A DNA stretch of 64,000 bases from Azospirillum sp. B510 (GCF_000010725.1 NC_013858.1:62001-126000); one strand, 5' to 3'; numbered from the stretch's first letter, positions 50,889 to 60,088 are shown. The notes: generated by a model not told the origin, from the letters alone. A program made the numbers and translations.

Positions 50889-52769
50889 ATGGCGATGTCC
50901 AAGCGGCGCGAAGCGCGCTTCGAGGTGGTGGTCGAACAGGGCGGCAAGCCCAACATCGATGGCGTCTTCGACGAGGAGAAGGCGGCGACGGAGCGCGCCA
51001 ACTTCCTGCTGCGCCTCGCCAAGTTCCCGGTGGTGCGGGTGGTGAAGGTCACCGGCACCGGCCGGGAGGAGACGATCTTCCAGAAATCCTCCTCCGGCGG
51101 CGCCAAGCTCACCACCATCTCGCCGATCGAGACCGCCAATCTCTGCACCGATGTGTTGCAGGTCTTTTCGTTCGAAAGCCGGATGACCCTGCTGCGGTTG
51201 CTGCGCGGCTATTGGGACGATCAGGGCGTGGTTCCGTCGGAACAGCTCCACCGCTATTACCCGTTGCGTTATTTCGAACGCGAGGCCCTGCTGTTCAACC
51301 CGGCGATCAGCCGTCTCGCCACCCTCCAGGCGCCGATGCTGGGGCTGAAGCCGCATGAGCGCTACGACCAGATCACCCGCCTGTTCACCGCGTTGAAGGA
51401 GCTGGCCCAGAAATCCGACGCGCTGGCGCCCTTCGACCAGGCGCTGATGCGGGGCGGAATCGCCGGCCTGCTGCTGGCCGCCGTCGACCGGCCGGTGGAG
51501 GAGCGCGACCGCATCGTCACCCACGCCTTCGGCACGTTGCTGGAGCCGCATCGCGAATGGGGCGCCAAGCTGACCGCCGTCCTGCGCCTGCATCAGGAGG
51601 AGGATGGCGAGAACACCCGGCTGGTCGACGAGTTCGCGGCGGAGATCGTCGATGGACGCGAGCCGATCCGCGCCCTGATCGGCTATTCGCCCGACCTCGC
51701 CTCCGCCATCCTGGCGTTGCTGGCGGCCCTGCGCGGCGATCTGGACGACCGGCTGCCCCACACCGAGCCGCTGCTGGCCCTGTCCAACGCGCTGGCGTCG
51801 GACGGGACGGGATTCGGCTTCGCCCGGACGCGCGAGGCGCTGCTGCACCGGATTCGCGGCGGACTGGACGGGCTGACCCCGCTGACCCGCACCGGGGCGG
51901 CCAGCGACGCCCGCGCCTTTTCCGTCATCGCCGACGGCATGATCGCCTTCGACGGCTTCATGGGCGGTCCGGCCATGGCGGAATCGCTGACCCGCCGGGG
52001 CAAGACGGTGTGGGCGACCGGCGGCATCGACCTGTCCTTCGAGGAGACGATGACGCGGCTCGCCGGCCGCTTCAACACGGCGGCGGGTCGGCTGGGCTAT
52101 CTGCTCGACCTCGGCGCCAGCCCCTATGGCCACAAGAAGATCAGCGTCGTCATCCAGCGCGTCGCCGACGAGTTCAACCGGGTGAAGTCGGCGGCGGAGC
52201 TGGCGGCCCCCGGCGCCTCCATCAAGGAGGTGCGCGAGGGGCTGGGCCGCCGCCTGCGCGCCGCCGGCATCCCGCGCGCGCTGGCCGACGGGCTGATCGC
52301 CAAGATCGCCGCCATCCCCGACGACCAGCGGGTTTCGGTGACCGGCACCGGCGTGCTGGCCGGGCGGCGCGGTGGCGCCTTGTCCGTGGCCGGTACGCTG
52401 GATGTGACGGTCGACATCCAGGCGGTGCTCGCCCCGGCCCCCCGGCTGACGCTGAGCTACCAGGGGCGGATCGTGGCGCTGCCCGACGCCGGGGAGGATG
52501 TGGTGATCGGCCGCGCCGCCGAATGCGGCATCGTGCTCGACCATGCCTCCGCCTCGCGCCGGCATGCGCTGGTGCGGCTGCGCGACGGCGTCTTCACGCT
52601 GGAGGATCTCAGCCGCAACGGCACCCGTCTGGTGCCGCAGGGCGGTGAACAGCGCCTGCTGAAGATGGGCGACGTCGCACCGCTGTCCGGCCGGGGGGAG
52701 ATCATCATCGGATCCCTCGACCTCGGCGAACATCCGGCGCGCATCGCCTGGGACCTGTCGGGACGCTGA
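50889..52769 (+). CDS. large protein with C-terminal FHA domain, N-terminal region unrecognised
   Basis: 626 residues from ATG 50889, divergent from dacB with only 112 nt between. The C-terminal FHA domain (about 535-610) has VVIGRAAECGIVLDHASASRRHALVRLRDGVFTLEDLSRNGTRLV, with the GR, SxRH and NGT residues that bind phosphothreonine. The first about 500 residues form a largely helical region that I do not recognise; it contains a KFPVVRVVKVTGTGREETIF segment near the start. No signal peptide or membrane helix. It probably couples to Ser/Thr kinase signalling, but no kinase gene is near. Confidence 0.85.
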   Translation: MAMSKRREARFEVVVEQGGKPNIDGVFDEEKAATERANFLLRLAKFPVVRVVKVTGTGREETIFQKSSSGGAKLTTISPIETANLCTDVLQVFSFESRMTLLRLLRGYWDDQGVVPSEQLHRYYPLRYFEREALLFNPAISRLATLQAPMLGLKPHERYDQITRLFTALKELAQKSDALAPFDQALMRGGIAGLLLAAVDRPVEERDRIVTHAFGTLLEPHREWGAKLTAVLRLHQEEDGENTRLVDEFAAEIVDGREPIRALIGYSPDLASAILALLAALRGDLDDRLPHTEPLLALSNALASDGTGFGFARTREALLHRIRGGLDGLTPLTRTGAASDARAFSVIADGMIAFDGFMGGPAMAESLTRRGKTVWATGGIDLSFEETMTRLAGRFNTAAGRLGYLLDLGASPYGHKKISVVIQRVADEFNRVKSAAELAAPGASIKEVREGLGRRLRAAGIPRALADGLIAKIAAIPDDQRVSVTGTGVLAGRRGGALSVAGTLDVTVDIQAVLAPAPRLTLSYQGRIVALPDAGEDVVIGRAAECGIVLDHASASRRHALVRLRDGVFTLEDLSRNGTRLVPQGGEQRLLKMGDVAPLSGRGEIIIGSLDLGEHPARIAWDLSGR

Positions 52770-52816
52770 GCCCGCCCGCCGCTCGGGGGCAGGCCCGCAG
52801 GATCAATCCCGCATGA

Positions 52817-54076
52817 TCAATCCCCGGCGCAGGCCTCGGCCAGCCGTGCCTGGGCCAGCCGGGCCTGGGCGGCGGCGGTCGCGCGGTCGTCGAGCAGCGC
52901 CACCGCCCACACCGCCAGACCGGCCAGCGCCAGCGCGGCGCCGACCCAGCCGGTGGAGGTCCAGCCCCAGCCGGCCGCGATCGCCATGCCGCCCAGCCAG
53001 GGGCCAAGCGCGTTGGCGGCGTTGAAGGCGCTGTGGTTCAGCGCGGCGGCCAGTGTCTGCGCATCCTCCGCCACATCCATCAGCCGGGCCTGGAGCGGCG
53101 TGCCCAGCCCGCCGCCGCAACCGATCATGAAGACGACGGCCGAGACCAGCCAGACATCGCCGGCGGCGAAGGGGTAGAGCGCCAGCGAGCCGGCGCTCCA
53201 CAGCAGCACGAAGGCGACGGTCGGCATCAGGGCGCGGTCTGCGGCCCAGGCGCTGACCAGCGTGCCGACGGTCATGCCCGCGCCGAACACCGCCAGCACG
53301 ACCGGCACCATCGCCGGCGACACCCGCGTCACCTCCATCAGGGTCGAAGCGACATAGGTGTAGACGGCGAACATGCCGCCGAAGCCGATGGCGCCGATGC
53401 CCAGGGTCAGCCAGACCTGCCGCCGCTTCAGCGCGCCAAGCTCGCGCAGCGGGCTGGACTCCGGATGCGGACGGTCCTTGGGCGCGAAGATCCAGACCAG
53501 GACCACGGTCAGCAGCGCCAGCAGCCCGACGACGCCGAAGCCCCAGCGCCAGCCCAGCGCCTGGCCGATCCAGTTCGCCATCGGCACGCCGATGATGGTC
53601 GCCACCGTCAGCCCCAGCATGGTGCGCGCCACCGCCTGCGCCCGGCGCCGCGGCGGCACCAGCGAGGCGGCGACCAGGGCGGCCACGCCGAAATAGGCGC
53701 CGTGCGGCAGCCCGCTCATGAAGCGGAAGGCCAGCATCCAGCCGTAGGAAGGGGAAAAGGCGCTGGCGACATTGGCGAGGGCGAAGACCGCCATCAGCCC
53801 GATCAGCAGGGTCCGCCGCGCCAGCCGCGCCGCCAGCACCGCGATCACCGGCGCGCCGACCACCACGCCCAGCGCATAGGCGCTGATGACATGGCCGGCG
53901 GTCGGCTCGTCGATGCCCAGCCCGCGGGCGAAATAGGGCAGCAGGCTCATCGTCGCGAACTCGGTCGTTCCGATGGCGAAACCGCCCATGGCGAGCGCCA
54001 GCAGCACCAGCCCGGGATGGGCAGAGGCCAGCGGGGTCTCCGCAGGCATGTCGCCGTGATGGCCGGCCGAAGCCAT
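52817..54076 (-). CDS. MFS transporter, drug/arabinose efflux (AraJ-like) type
   Basis: 419 residues from ATG 54076 with GGAG upstream; about twelve membrane helices. Segments GGFAIGTTEFATMSLLPYFARGLGID, ISAYALGVVVGAPVIAVLAARLARRTLL, and RFMSGLPHGAYFGVAALVAASLVPPRRRAQAVA are typical of the AraJ/NepI/SotB group of exporters. It probably expels sugars, purine nucleosides or drugs using the proton gradient. Confidence 0.92.
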   Translation of the reverse strand: MASAGHHGDMPAETPLASAHPGLVLLALAMGGFAIGTTEFATMSLLPYFARGLGIDEPTAGHVISAYALGVVVGAPVIAVLAARLARRTLLIGLMAVFALANVASAFSPSYGWMLAFRFMSGLPHGAYFGVAALVAASLVPPRRRAQAVARTMLGLTVATIIGVPMANWIGQALGWRWGFGVVGLLALLTVVLVWIFAPKDRPHPESSPLRELGALKRRQVWLTLGIGAIGFGGMFAVYTYVASTLMEVTRVSPAMVPVVLAVFGAGMTVGTLVSAWAADRALMPTVAFVLLWSAGSLALYPFAAGDVWLVSAVVFMIGCGGGLGTPLQARLMDVAEDAQTLAAALNHSAFNAANALGPWLGGMAIAAGWGWTSTGWVGAALALAGLAVWAVALLDDRATAAAQARLAQARLAEACAGD

Positions 54077-54278
54077 GGTCGTTTCTCCGCTGTCGCCGCT
54101 GGGTGAGGACTGCAACCCGGCGGCAAGGGGACGGAAAGCGACCGGGAGGGGGTCAGGATATTTGTCCCGCCCCCGCTGAGGCAATCCGCCGCAGCCCGTC
54201 AATCGCGCAGGTGCGAAATGAGCGGCGGGCATGGCTCGGCCTGGCCGGCGTGGTTGGCTGGCGCGTCAATGGAAATGG

Positions 54279-54321
54279 GGACCGCATCCCCCCGGAATTT
54301 CCAGTCCGGGGGATGCGGTCC
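54279..54321 (-). terminator. long hairpin downstream of pobA
   Basis: GGACCGCATCCCCCCGGA (54279-54296) pairs with TCCGGGGGATGCGGTCC (54305-54321): 17 bp with one bulged C and an 8-nt loop, extended by GGAAAT near 54271-54276. It lies 30 nt beyond the pobA stop. No T tract follows. Confidence 0.65.
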
Positions 54322-54351
54322 GAGTCGGGGATGGAACCGTCCGCCGGCACC

Positions 54352-55551
54352 TCAATCCATCGGCAGGCCGACGTAATTCTCGGCGAGCGCCGTCATGGCG
54401 GCGCGGGAATTGACGACATAGTCCAGCTCGGCCAGATGCACGCGCTGCTCGAAGGGCGATTCCCGCTCGTTCCGGTGCAGCATGGTGGTCATGTACCAGG
54501 AGAAGCGCTCCGCCTTCCAGATGCGGCGCAGGCAGGTGGCGCTGTAGCGTTCCAGCCCGTCGGTGCTGCCGGATTTGTAATAGGCGGTCATGGCGCGCGA
54601 CAGCACCAGCACGTCGGCCACCGCCAGATTCAGCCCCTTGGCGCCGGTCGGCGGCACGATGTGGGCGGCGTCGCCGGCGATGAACAGGCGGCCATGCTGC
54701 ATCGGATCGCAGACGAAGCTGCGCATGGCGATGATGCCCTTCTGGAAGATCGGCCCCTCCTTCAGGGTCCAGCCGCTCTCGTCCTCCAGCCGGCGGTGCA
54801 GTTCCGACCAGATGCGGTCGTCGGACCAGTTGGCGATGTCGTCCTTGGGATCGACCTGGATGTAGAGCCGCTGCACCTCCGGCGAGCGGGTGCTGAGCAG
54901 GGCGAAGCCGCGCTCGTGGTTGGCGTAGATCAGTTCGGGGTGCGAGGGCGGCGCCTCGGTCAGGATGCCGAGCCAGCCGAAGGGATAGACGATCTGGTAT
55001 TCGCTGCGCCCGGCGGCGGGGATCGCCTGCCGGCTCGGCCCGTGGAAGCCGTCGCAGCCGGCGACAAAGTCGCAGCGCAGCTCCTCCACCGGCTCCTCCG
55101 GGCCGCGGTGGAACCGCACGCGCGGCGCCTTGCCGTCGAGGTCGTGGAACTGCACGTCGGACACGCCGAACAGGATGGTGCCGCCATCCTCCAGCCGGGC
55201 GGAGACGAGGTCGCGGATGACCTCATGCTGGGCATAGACGGTGACGCGCTTGCCGCCGGTCAGCTCGGCCATGTCGATGTGGTGGCTCCGGCGGTCGAAG
55301 CGCAGGGTGATGCCGGAATGGAAATGGCCCTCGCGCATCATGCGCTCGCCCAGCCCCATCCCGTTCATCAGGTCGACCACCCACTGTTCCAGCACGCCGG
55401 CGCGGATGGTGCCCTCGATCTCCTCGCGGCTGCGGCTTTCCAGGATCACCGACTCGATGCCCTGGCGGTGCAGCAGATGGGACAGGAACAGGCCGGCCGG
55501 GCCGGCGCCGACGATGGCGACCTGGGTGCGGGTCGATTTGGTGGTCTGCAT
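54352..55551 (-). CDS. pobA: 4-hydroxybenzoate 3-monooxygenase PobA
   Basis: 399 residues from ATG 55551, near-identical in length to characterised PobA enzymes. FAD motifs VAIVGAGPAGLFLSHLL, the flavin contact EIEGTIRAGVLEQ, GCDGFHGPSR, and LFIAGDAAHIVPPTGAKGLNLAVADV. The MQTTKSTRT start follows a GAGAGAG stretch. It converts 4-hydroxybenzoate to protocatechuate with NADPH and O2. It is divergent from an AraC-type regulator that is probably PobR. Confidence 0.95.
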   Translation of the reverse strand: MQTTKSTRTQVAIVGAGPAGLFLSHLLHRQGIESVILESRSREEIEGTIRAGVLEQWVVDLMNGMGLGERMMREGHFHSGITLRFDRRSHHIDMAELTGGKRVTVYAQHEVIRDLVSARLEDGGTILFGVSDVQFHDLDGKAPRVRFHRGPEEPVEELRCDFVAGCDGFHGPSRQAIPAAGRSEYQIVYPFGWLGILTEAPPSHPELIYANHERGFALLSTRSPEVQRLYIQVDPKDDIANWSDDRIWSELHRRLEDESGWTLKEGPIFQKGIIAMRSFVCDPMQHGRLFIAGDAAHIVPPTGAKGLNLAVADVLVLSRAMTAYYKSGSTDGLERYSATCLRRIWKAERFSWYMTTMLHRNERESPFEQRVHLAELDYVVNSRAAMTALAENYVGLPMD

Positions 55552-55713
55552 GTCTCTCTCGCCCTGTTGGGATAAGCCGCGGCGCCGCTCCAGTCGGATT
55601 TCTTCGTGCGCCAAATGTTATGAAAGATGCTAGTTCACCAAGCGGATTGATGGACATAGACGAACCGGTGAAAGGCTTGTACTTTTCATCGCCATCCCGC
55701 CGGAGCCCGTGCG

Positions 55714-56676
55714 ATGTCCGCCCATTCCATCCATCCCGGCCATAATGCCGAACCCATTCCCCGCTATTGGCTATATGGCGAGCCACCGGCGGTTCCGGAA
55801 TTGCGCTTCGTCCATATCGAGACGATCCCGGAGCGGATGCGCTTGTACAATTGGGAGGTCCAGCCCCACCGCCACGACGGGCTGATCCACGCGCTGCTGG
55901 TCACCGGCGGCGGCGGGCGGCTGACCGCGGACGGGGCGGAGGTGGCGTTCCGCGCGCCGGCCCTGATCATCGTGCCGGCGCAGGTGGTGCATGGCTTCCG
56001 TTTCGAGCCCGCCACCGACGGGCATGTGCTGACCATGTCGGAAGGCTTCCTGGCCGGTGTGCTGGCGGCGGCGCCGGAGGCGGAGCTGCGCGAGGCCCCG
56101 GCCCTGCCGCTGGCCTGGGATCTGGAGGCGGGGTCGGATGCGGCGGCGGCGCTGGACCGCGGCTTCGCCGACATCCGGCGGGAGTTCCGCGCCCACCATA
56201 TCGGCCGGGCCAGCGCCATCTCGGCGCAGGTGATGCTGCTGCTGGTCGCCACCGCGCGGTTGGCGGCGGAACGGCGGCGCGCTGGGGCGGGGCCGGACGG
56301 GCAGGGGGTGTCGCCGGATGTGCGGCTGCTCGCCCGGCTGCGGCCGATGATCGACGAGCGGTTCGGCCAGCATTGGCCGGTCGAGCGTTATGCCGCCGCG
56401 CTGGGCGTCACCCCCGGCCGGCTGAACGCCGCCTGCCGCCGGGTGACCGGCCTGTCGACCCTGCAACTGGTCCATGCCCGGCTGATGCTGGAGGCCCGGC
56501 GGTCGCTGATCTACACCAGCCATGGCATGGCGGAGATCGGCTATGCCCTGGGCTTCGAGGATCCGGCCTATTTCTCCCGTTTCTTCACCAAGCGCGAAGG
56601 GCGGTCGCCGCAGGCCTTCCGCCGGGCGCATGCCCTGGGGGGTGGCGGGGAGCGGTCCGACGGGAGGCAGCCTTGA
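55714..56676 (+). CDS. pobR: AraC-family regulator, probable activator of pobA
   Basis: 320 residues. An N-terminal cupin-like domain has NWEVQPHRHDGLIHALLVTGGG and APALIIVPAQVVHGF. The C-terminal AraC HTH includes RLNAACRRVTGLSTLQLVHARLMLEARRSLIYTSHGMAEIGYALGFEDPAYFSRFFTKREGRSPQAFR. Its divergent placement to pobA, with a 162-nt intergenic gap, suggests 4-hydroxybenzoate-responsive control (inferred). Confidence 0.88.
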   Translation: MSAHSIHPGHNAEPIPRYWLYGEPPAVPELRFVHIETIPERMRLYNWEVQPHRHDGLIHALLVTGGGGRLTADGAEVAFRAPALIIVPAQVVHGFRFEPATDGHVLTMSEGFLAGVLAAAPEAELREAPALPLAWDLEAGSDAAAALDRGFADIRREFRAHHIGRASAISAQVMLLLVATARLAAERRRAGAGPDGQGVSPDVRLLARLRPMIDERFGQHWPVERYAAALGVTPGRLNAACRRVTGLSTLQLVHARLMLEARRSLIYTSHGMAEIGYALGFEDPAYFSRFFTKREGRSPQAFRRAHALGGGGERSDGRQP

Positions 56677-56774
56677 TGGGAACGGTCTTGACCGGAGCGG
56701 GCAAGGCTCACCACAGTAGCAGCCTCGCGTCCGGCGGTGCCGCCGTGGCGCGAAACGGTTTCCGGGAAAGGGTG

Positions 56775-57617
56775 ATGGCGATGGACAGCCTGGACGTCAC
56801 GATGCGGGAGGCGGCCGAGACGGTCGAACAGTCGCTGTGGCGCCGCCTGCGCGCCGACGCCGCCCGCGTGGCGGAGGAGGAAAGCGGCCTCGCCCCCTTC
56901 CTGTATGACGCGGTGCTGGCGCGCGCCGGTTTCGGCCCGGCGCTGGCGGCGCTGCTGGTGCGCAAGCTGGCCGACCGCGCCATGCCGGAGGACCGGCTGG
57001 CCGCCGTGGTGCGCGACGCCATGGAGTCCGATCCGGCGATCGTCGACTCCGCCGCCGCCGACCTCGCCGCCATCCTGGCGCGTGACCCGGCGGCCGATGG
57101 CTGCCTGACGCCCTTCCTCTATTTCAAGGGCTTCCACGCCCTGCAATGGCACCGCGTCGCCAACTGGCTGTGGAAGCGGCAGCGCCACGACCTCGCCCAT
57201 TTCCTGCAAAGCCGGGTGTCGGAAGCCTTCGCCGTCGACATCCATCCGGCGGTGCCGGTCGGGCGCGGCGTCTTCATCGACCATGGCACCGGCGTGGTGA
57301 TCGGCGAGACGGCCGTGATCGGCAACGACGTGTCGATCCTGCAGAACGTCACGCTGGGCGGCACCGGCAAGGAGCATGGCGACCGCCACCCGAAGGTGCG
57401 CGACGGCGTGCTGCTGTCGGCCGGGGCCAAGGTGCTGGGCAACATCACCATCGGCGCCCGTGCCAAGGTCGGCGCCGGCAGCGTCGTGCTGAAGGACGTC
57501 CCCGGCTGCGCCACCGTCGCCGGCGTGCCGGCCAAGGTGGTCGGCTGGTGCCGCGACGAGCCGGCCCCGGCGCTCACCATGGACCAGAGCCTGCAACAGG
57601 GCGATTACAGCATCTGA
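56775..57617 (+). CDS. cysE: serine O-acetyltransferase CysE
   Basis: 280 residues from ATG 56775. N-terminal helical domain and C-terminal left-handed beta-helix with AFAVDIHPAVPVGRGVFIDHGTGVVIGETAVIGNDVSILQNVTLGGTGK; catalytic-type D155/H157 and D169/H170. The last residues GDYSI end in isoleucine, the feature by which CysE docks into O-acetylserine sulfhydrylase CysK. It starts cysteine synthesis from serine. It lies 98 nt after the AraC gene, probably its own unit. Confidence 0.95.
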   Translation: MAMDSLDVTMREAAETVEQSLWRRLRADAARVAEEESGLAPFLYDAVLARAGFGPALAALLVRKLADRAMPEDRLAAVVRDAMESDPAIVDSAAADLAAILARDPAADGCLTPFLYFKGFHALQWHRVANWLWKRQRHDLAHFLQSRVSEAFAVDIHPAVPVGRGVFIDHGTGVVIGETAVIGNDVSILQNVTLGGTGKEHGDRHPKVRDGVLLSAGAKVLGNITIGARAKVGAGSVVLKDVPGCATVAGVPAKVVGWCRDEPAPALTMDQSLQQGDYSI

Positions 57618-57727
57618 GCGGGCCCCGGCCCAGGCCGGTCCATGGGGCAAGCCGCAAGTCCCATGCGGCAATGGCGGAACCGGCGAAATTGCGAAGGTCA
57701 AGGTAAAAGAGCGCATTTTTCTTTATT

Positions 57728-57739
57728 TATAGGCCTATA
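57728..57739. repeat. 12-bp palindrome TATAGGCCTATA in an AT-rich promoter-like region
   Basis: A perfect palindrome within the only AT-rich stretch of the 245-nt gap between cysE and the holin gene, 124 nt upstream of the holin ATG. It could be a regulator-binding site or overlap a -10 element (TATAGT 57736-57741). Confidence 0.45.
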
Positions 57740-57862
57740 GTCCTTTCGATTGGGGTGCGCCGGGTCGGTGGCATTGACGTGTCGTACGACCTCCATCCGG
57801 CCGCATCCATGGCGAAGGTCCCCTTGTCGGGTGGCTTTCTCATTCCCGGAAGGAGGCGTTCC

Positions 57863-58270
57863 ATGGCCGTAGCACTCCCCCTGATCACCGCTCTCACTCC
57901 CGTCATCGCCGAGCTGCTCGACAGGATTCCCGACCCCGACGACAAGGCGAAGGCCGCCGCGAGCGCCAACGCGCGGATCGTCGCCATGCTCCAGGCCGGC
58001 GACACGGCACAGCTTGGTGTGAATGCGGCCGAGGCGGCGAATCCGTCGCTGTTCGTCAGCGGCTGGCGTCCGGCCGTCGGTTGGGTCTGCGTGTTGGGGC
58101 TGCTGGTTCAGACCGTAGGCTATCCGCTGATGGGATGGGGCCTGTCGATCTGGTCGCCCGGCACGGCGATGCCGCGGATCGATACCGACACGCTGATGGG
58201 GCTGCTGGTGCCGATGCTGGGGCTGGGCGCCTATCGGACCTTCGAGAAGGTGAAGGGGGTGGCGCGGTGA
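57863..58270 (+). CDS. GTA-type 3TM holin-like protein, orphan
   Basis: 135 residues after an excellent ribosome-binding site (AAGGAGG, 6 nt before ATG 57863). It starts with AVALPLITALTPVIAELLDRIPDPDDKAKAAA, then NAAEAANPSLFVSGWRPAVGWVCVLGLLVQTVGYPLMGWGL and two more membrane-capable segments, which fits the GTA_holin_3TM family. That family makes membrane holes for release of gene transfer agents or phage. No phage, endolysin or GTA genes are adjacent. Confidence 0.82.
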   Translation: MAVALPLITALTPVIAELLDRIPDPDDKAKAAASANARIVAMLQAGDTAQLGVNAAEAANPSLFVSGWRPAVGWVCVLGLLVQTVGYPLMGWGLSIWSPGTAMPRIDTDTLMGLLVPMLGLGAYRTFEKVKGVAR

Positions 58271-58300
58271 CGCGGGCCAGAAGGCGCGGGGCATGCCCCG

Positions 58301-59500
58301 TCAGCCGAACAGATCCAGTTCCGGATCCGGCGCGGTTTCCGGATGGGTCAGGTCGGTGCAGCCGATGCCGATCAGGCGGAAGGCGCGGCCGTCCACCTCG
58401 CGCTCCAACAGCGCGATGCCGGCCGCCAGGATCGCCTCGGCCGCGCGGGTCGGCTCCACCCGGCGCGAGCGGGTCAGCTGCTGGAAATCCTTGGTCTTCA
58501 GCTTCAGAACCACGCTGCGGCCCAGCAGCCCCTCGCGCTCCAGCCGGCGGGCCACCTTGTCGGCCAGCGGGCGCAGCTCCTGCGCCAGGGCGGGCAGGGT
58601 GGTGACGTCCCAGTCGAAGGTCTCCTCCGACGAGATGCTCTTGCTCGGCGACTCGGGATGGACCCGGCGCGAATCCTCGCCGCGGGCATAGTTGAACAGC
58701 ACGCGGCCCATGGCGCCATAGCGCTTGACCAGCCAATGCTCGTCCTTGTCCTGGAGATCGCCGACGCGGGTGATGCCGTCGGCGAACAGCTTGCGCTCCA
58801 GCGCCGGGCCGACGCCCCACAGGATGGTGACCCGCTTGGGCGCCAGGAAGCCCGCCGCCTCCGCCCGGCCGAGCGCGGAGAAGCCGCGCGGCTTGTCGAG
58901 GTCCGATGCGATCTTCGCCAACAGCTTGTTGTAACTGAGGCCGATCGAGGCGGTGATGCGCAGCTCCCGCTCGAAGCGGCGGACGATCTCCACCAGCGCC
59001 TGGGCCGGGCTGATGCTGAGCCGCTCCTCGACCCCGGTCAGGTCGAGATAGGCCTCGTCGATGCTGATCGGCTCGACCAGGGGGGTGAAGGCCTCCATGA
59101 TCGCGCGGGCCTGATGGCCGACCTCTTTGTATTTGGCGATGTTGGGGCGGATGATGGTGGCGTCGGGGCAGCGGTCCAGCGCCTCGCGGATCGTCATGGC
59201 GGAACGCACGCCCGACATCCGCGCGACATAGCAGCAGGCGGCGACCACCCCGCGATGGTCGTCGCCGCCGACGATCACCGGGCGGCTGACCAGCTCCGGC
59301 CGGTCGCGCTTCTCCACGGTGGCATAGAAACTGTCGCAGTCGATGTGGCCGATGGGCAGGCTGTGCAGCTCGGCATGGCGGAACAGCCGTCGGCTGCCGC
59401 ATTTCGGGCAACGCGTCCTCTCCCCCGGTCCCGGACCGGACAGGGCGGCGGCGCAGTCGCGGCAGACGCCGGGCGGCGCGCTGTCTTGGGAGCCGGTCAT
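58301..59500 (-). CDS. dinB: DNA polymerase IV DinB with N-terminal zinc-ribbon-like extension
   Basis: 399 residues. Before the polymerase core there is a CxxC-x14-CxxC arrangement (C13, C16, C31, C34). The Y-family core starts HIDCDSFYATVEKRD, with PVIVGGDDHRGVVAACCYVAR, SIDEAYLDLTG, SIGLSYNKLLAKIASDLDKPRG and WGVGPALERKLF. The C-terminus LDLFG is a beta-clamp-binding motif. It performs error-prone translesion synthesis. No clear LexA box was seen upstream. Confidence 0.92.
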   Translation of the reverse strand: MTGSQDSAPPGVCRDCAAALSGPGPGERTRCPKCGSRRLFRHAELHSLPIGHIDCDSFYATVEKRDRPELVSRPVIVGGDDHRGVVAACCYVARMSGVRSAMTIREALDRCPDATIIRPNIAKYKEVGHQARAIMEAFTPLVEPISIDEAYLDLTGVEERLSISPAQALVEIVRRFERELRITASIGLSYNKLLAKIASDLDKPRGFSALGRAEAAGFLAPKRVTILWGVGPALERKLFADGITRVGDLQDKDEHWLVKRYGAMGRVLFNYARGEDSRRVHPESPSKSISSEETFDWDVTTLPALAQELRPLADKVARRLEREGLLGRSVVLKLKTKDFQQLTRSRRVEPTRAAEAILAAGIALLEREVDGRAFRLIGIGCTDLTHPETAPDPELDLFG

Positions 59501-59738
59501 GATCGCGTCAGTCTAGCAAATGGGCGGGCGAACCGCCAGCTTGTGCGTACAAACAAAGAACATCGACGGCGTCGACTGGTGGGGGCAAATGGCGAGCCCG
59601 TCGGTTTACTGTGGGGCGAGCGCTGGGAAAGCGTCGCGCACGGCCCAATCTGTGGCAAGATGGGTCATCGCAGGAGAGACCGGCCCCCGTCGCCGGCCCC
59701 GCTGCGCGGCCTGAAACGGAAGACGGACGCCCAAGAGA

Positions 59739-59993
59739 ATGCTGATCGACGCCTATTTGGGGTTCCGGGTCGGGGACGTGGTCCTGGACCGTGCGGAGCT
59801 TGCGGCCGGCACCGCCACCATCAAGGAAATCCATGTCGTTCCCTGCGACTGGGCGCATGGCCTGACCGGCATCGCCGTCATGGAGAACGGCGCCGAACGC
59901 TTCATCGTGCAGTTGAAGAAGGTGCGCCCGACCGACGAGGCCGAGACCAAGACCGAAAGCAACGTCCGGCCGCTGCGGCACCGCGCGCGCTGA
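59739..59993 (+). CDS. small hypothetical protein
   Basis: 84 residues from ATG 59739 with AAGAGA just upstream. The sequence MLIDAYLGFRVGDVVLDRAE and KEIHVVPCDWAHGLTGIAVMENGAERFIVQLKKV suggests a small beta-rich fold; the tail is charged (EAETKTESNVRPLRHRAR). I recognise no family. It is divergent from dinB and ends 46 nt before a perfect terminator. Confidence 0.65.
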   Translation: MLIDAYLGFRVGDVVLDRAELAAGTATIKEIHVVPCDWAHGLTGIAVMENGAERFIVQLKKVRPTDEAETKTESNVRPLRHRAR

Positions 59994-60039
59994 ACGTCGC
60001 GCCCCCGCCCCGCTTGCGGGAGATGGCGCTGGAAACGGC

Positions 60040-60075
60040 AAGGCCCGCCGCCCCGGATCGGGGGCGGCGGGCCTT
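60040..60075. terminator. perfect 15-bp hairpin terminator after 59739
   Basis: AAGGCCCGCCGCCCC (60040-60054) pairs perfectly with GGGGCGGCGGGCCTT (60061-60075), loop 6 nt, followed by TGTCTTTC. It separates the hypothetical gene from the palindromic element that follows. Confidence 0.85.
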
Positions 60076-60088
60076 TGTCTTTCAGCCT

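Noticed and set aside
50727..52733. A 668-codon minus-strand frame opposite the FHA gene
   Set aside because: Composition typical of an antisense shadow; FHA motifs on the plus strand establish the real gene.
59501..59580. GAAC motifs upstream of dinB considered as a LexA box
   Set aside because: The GAAC-N7-GAAC spacing typical of alphaproteobacterial LexA sites is not met.
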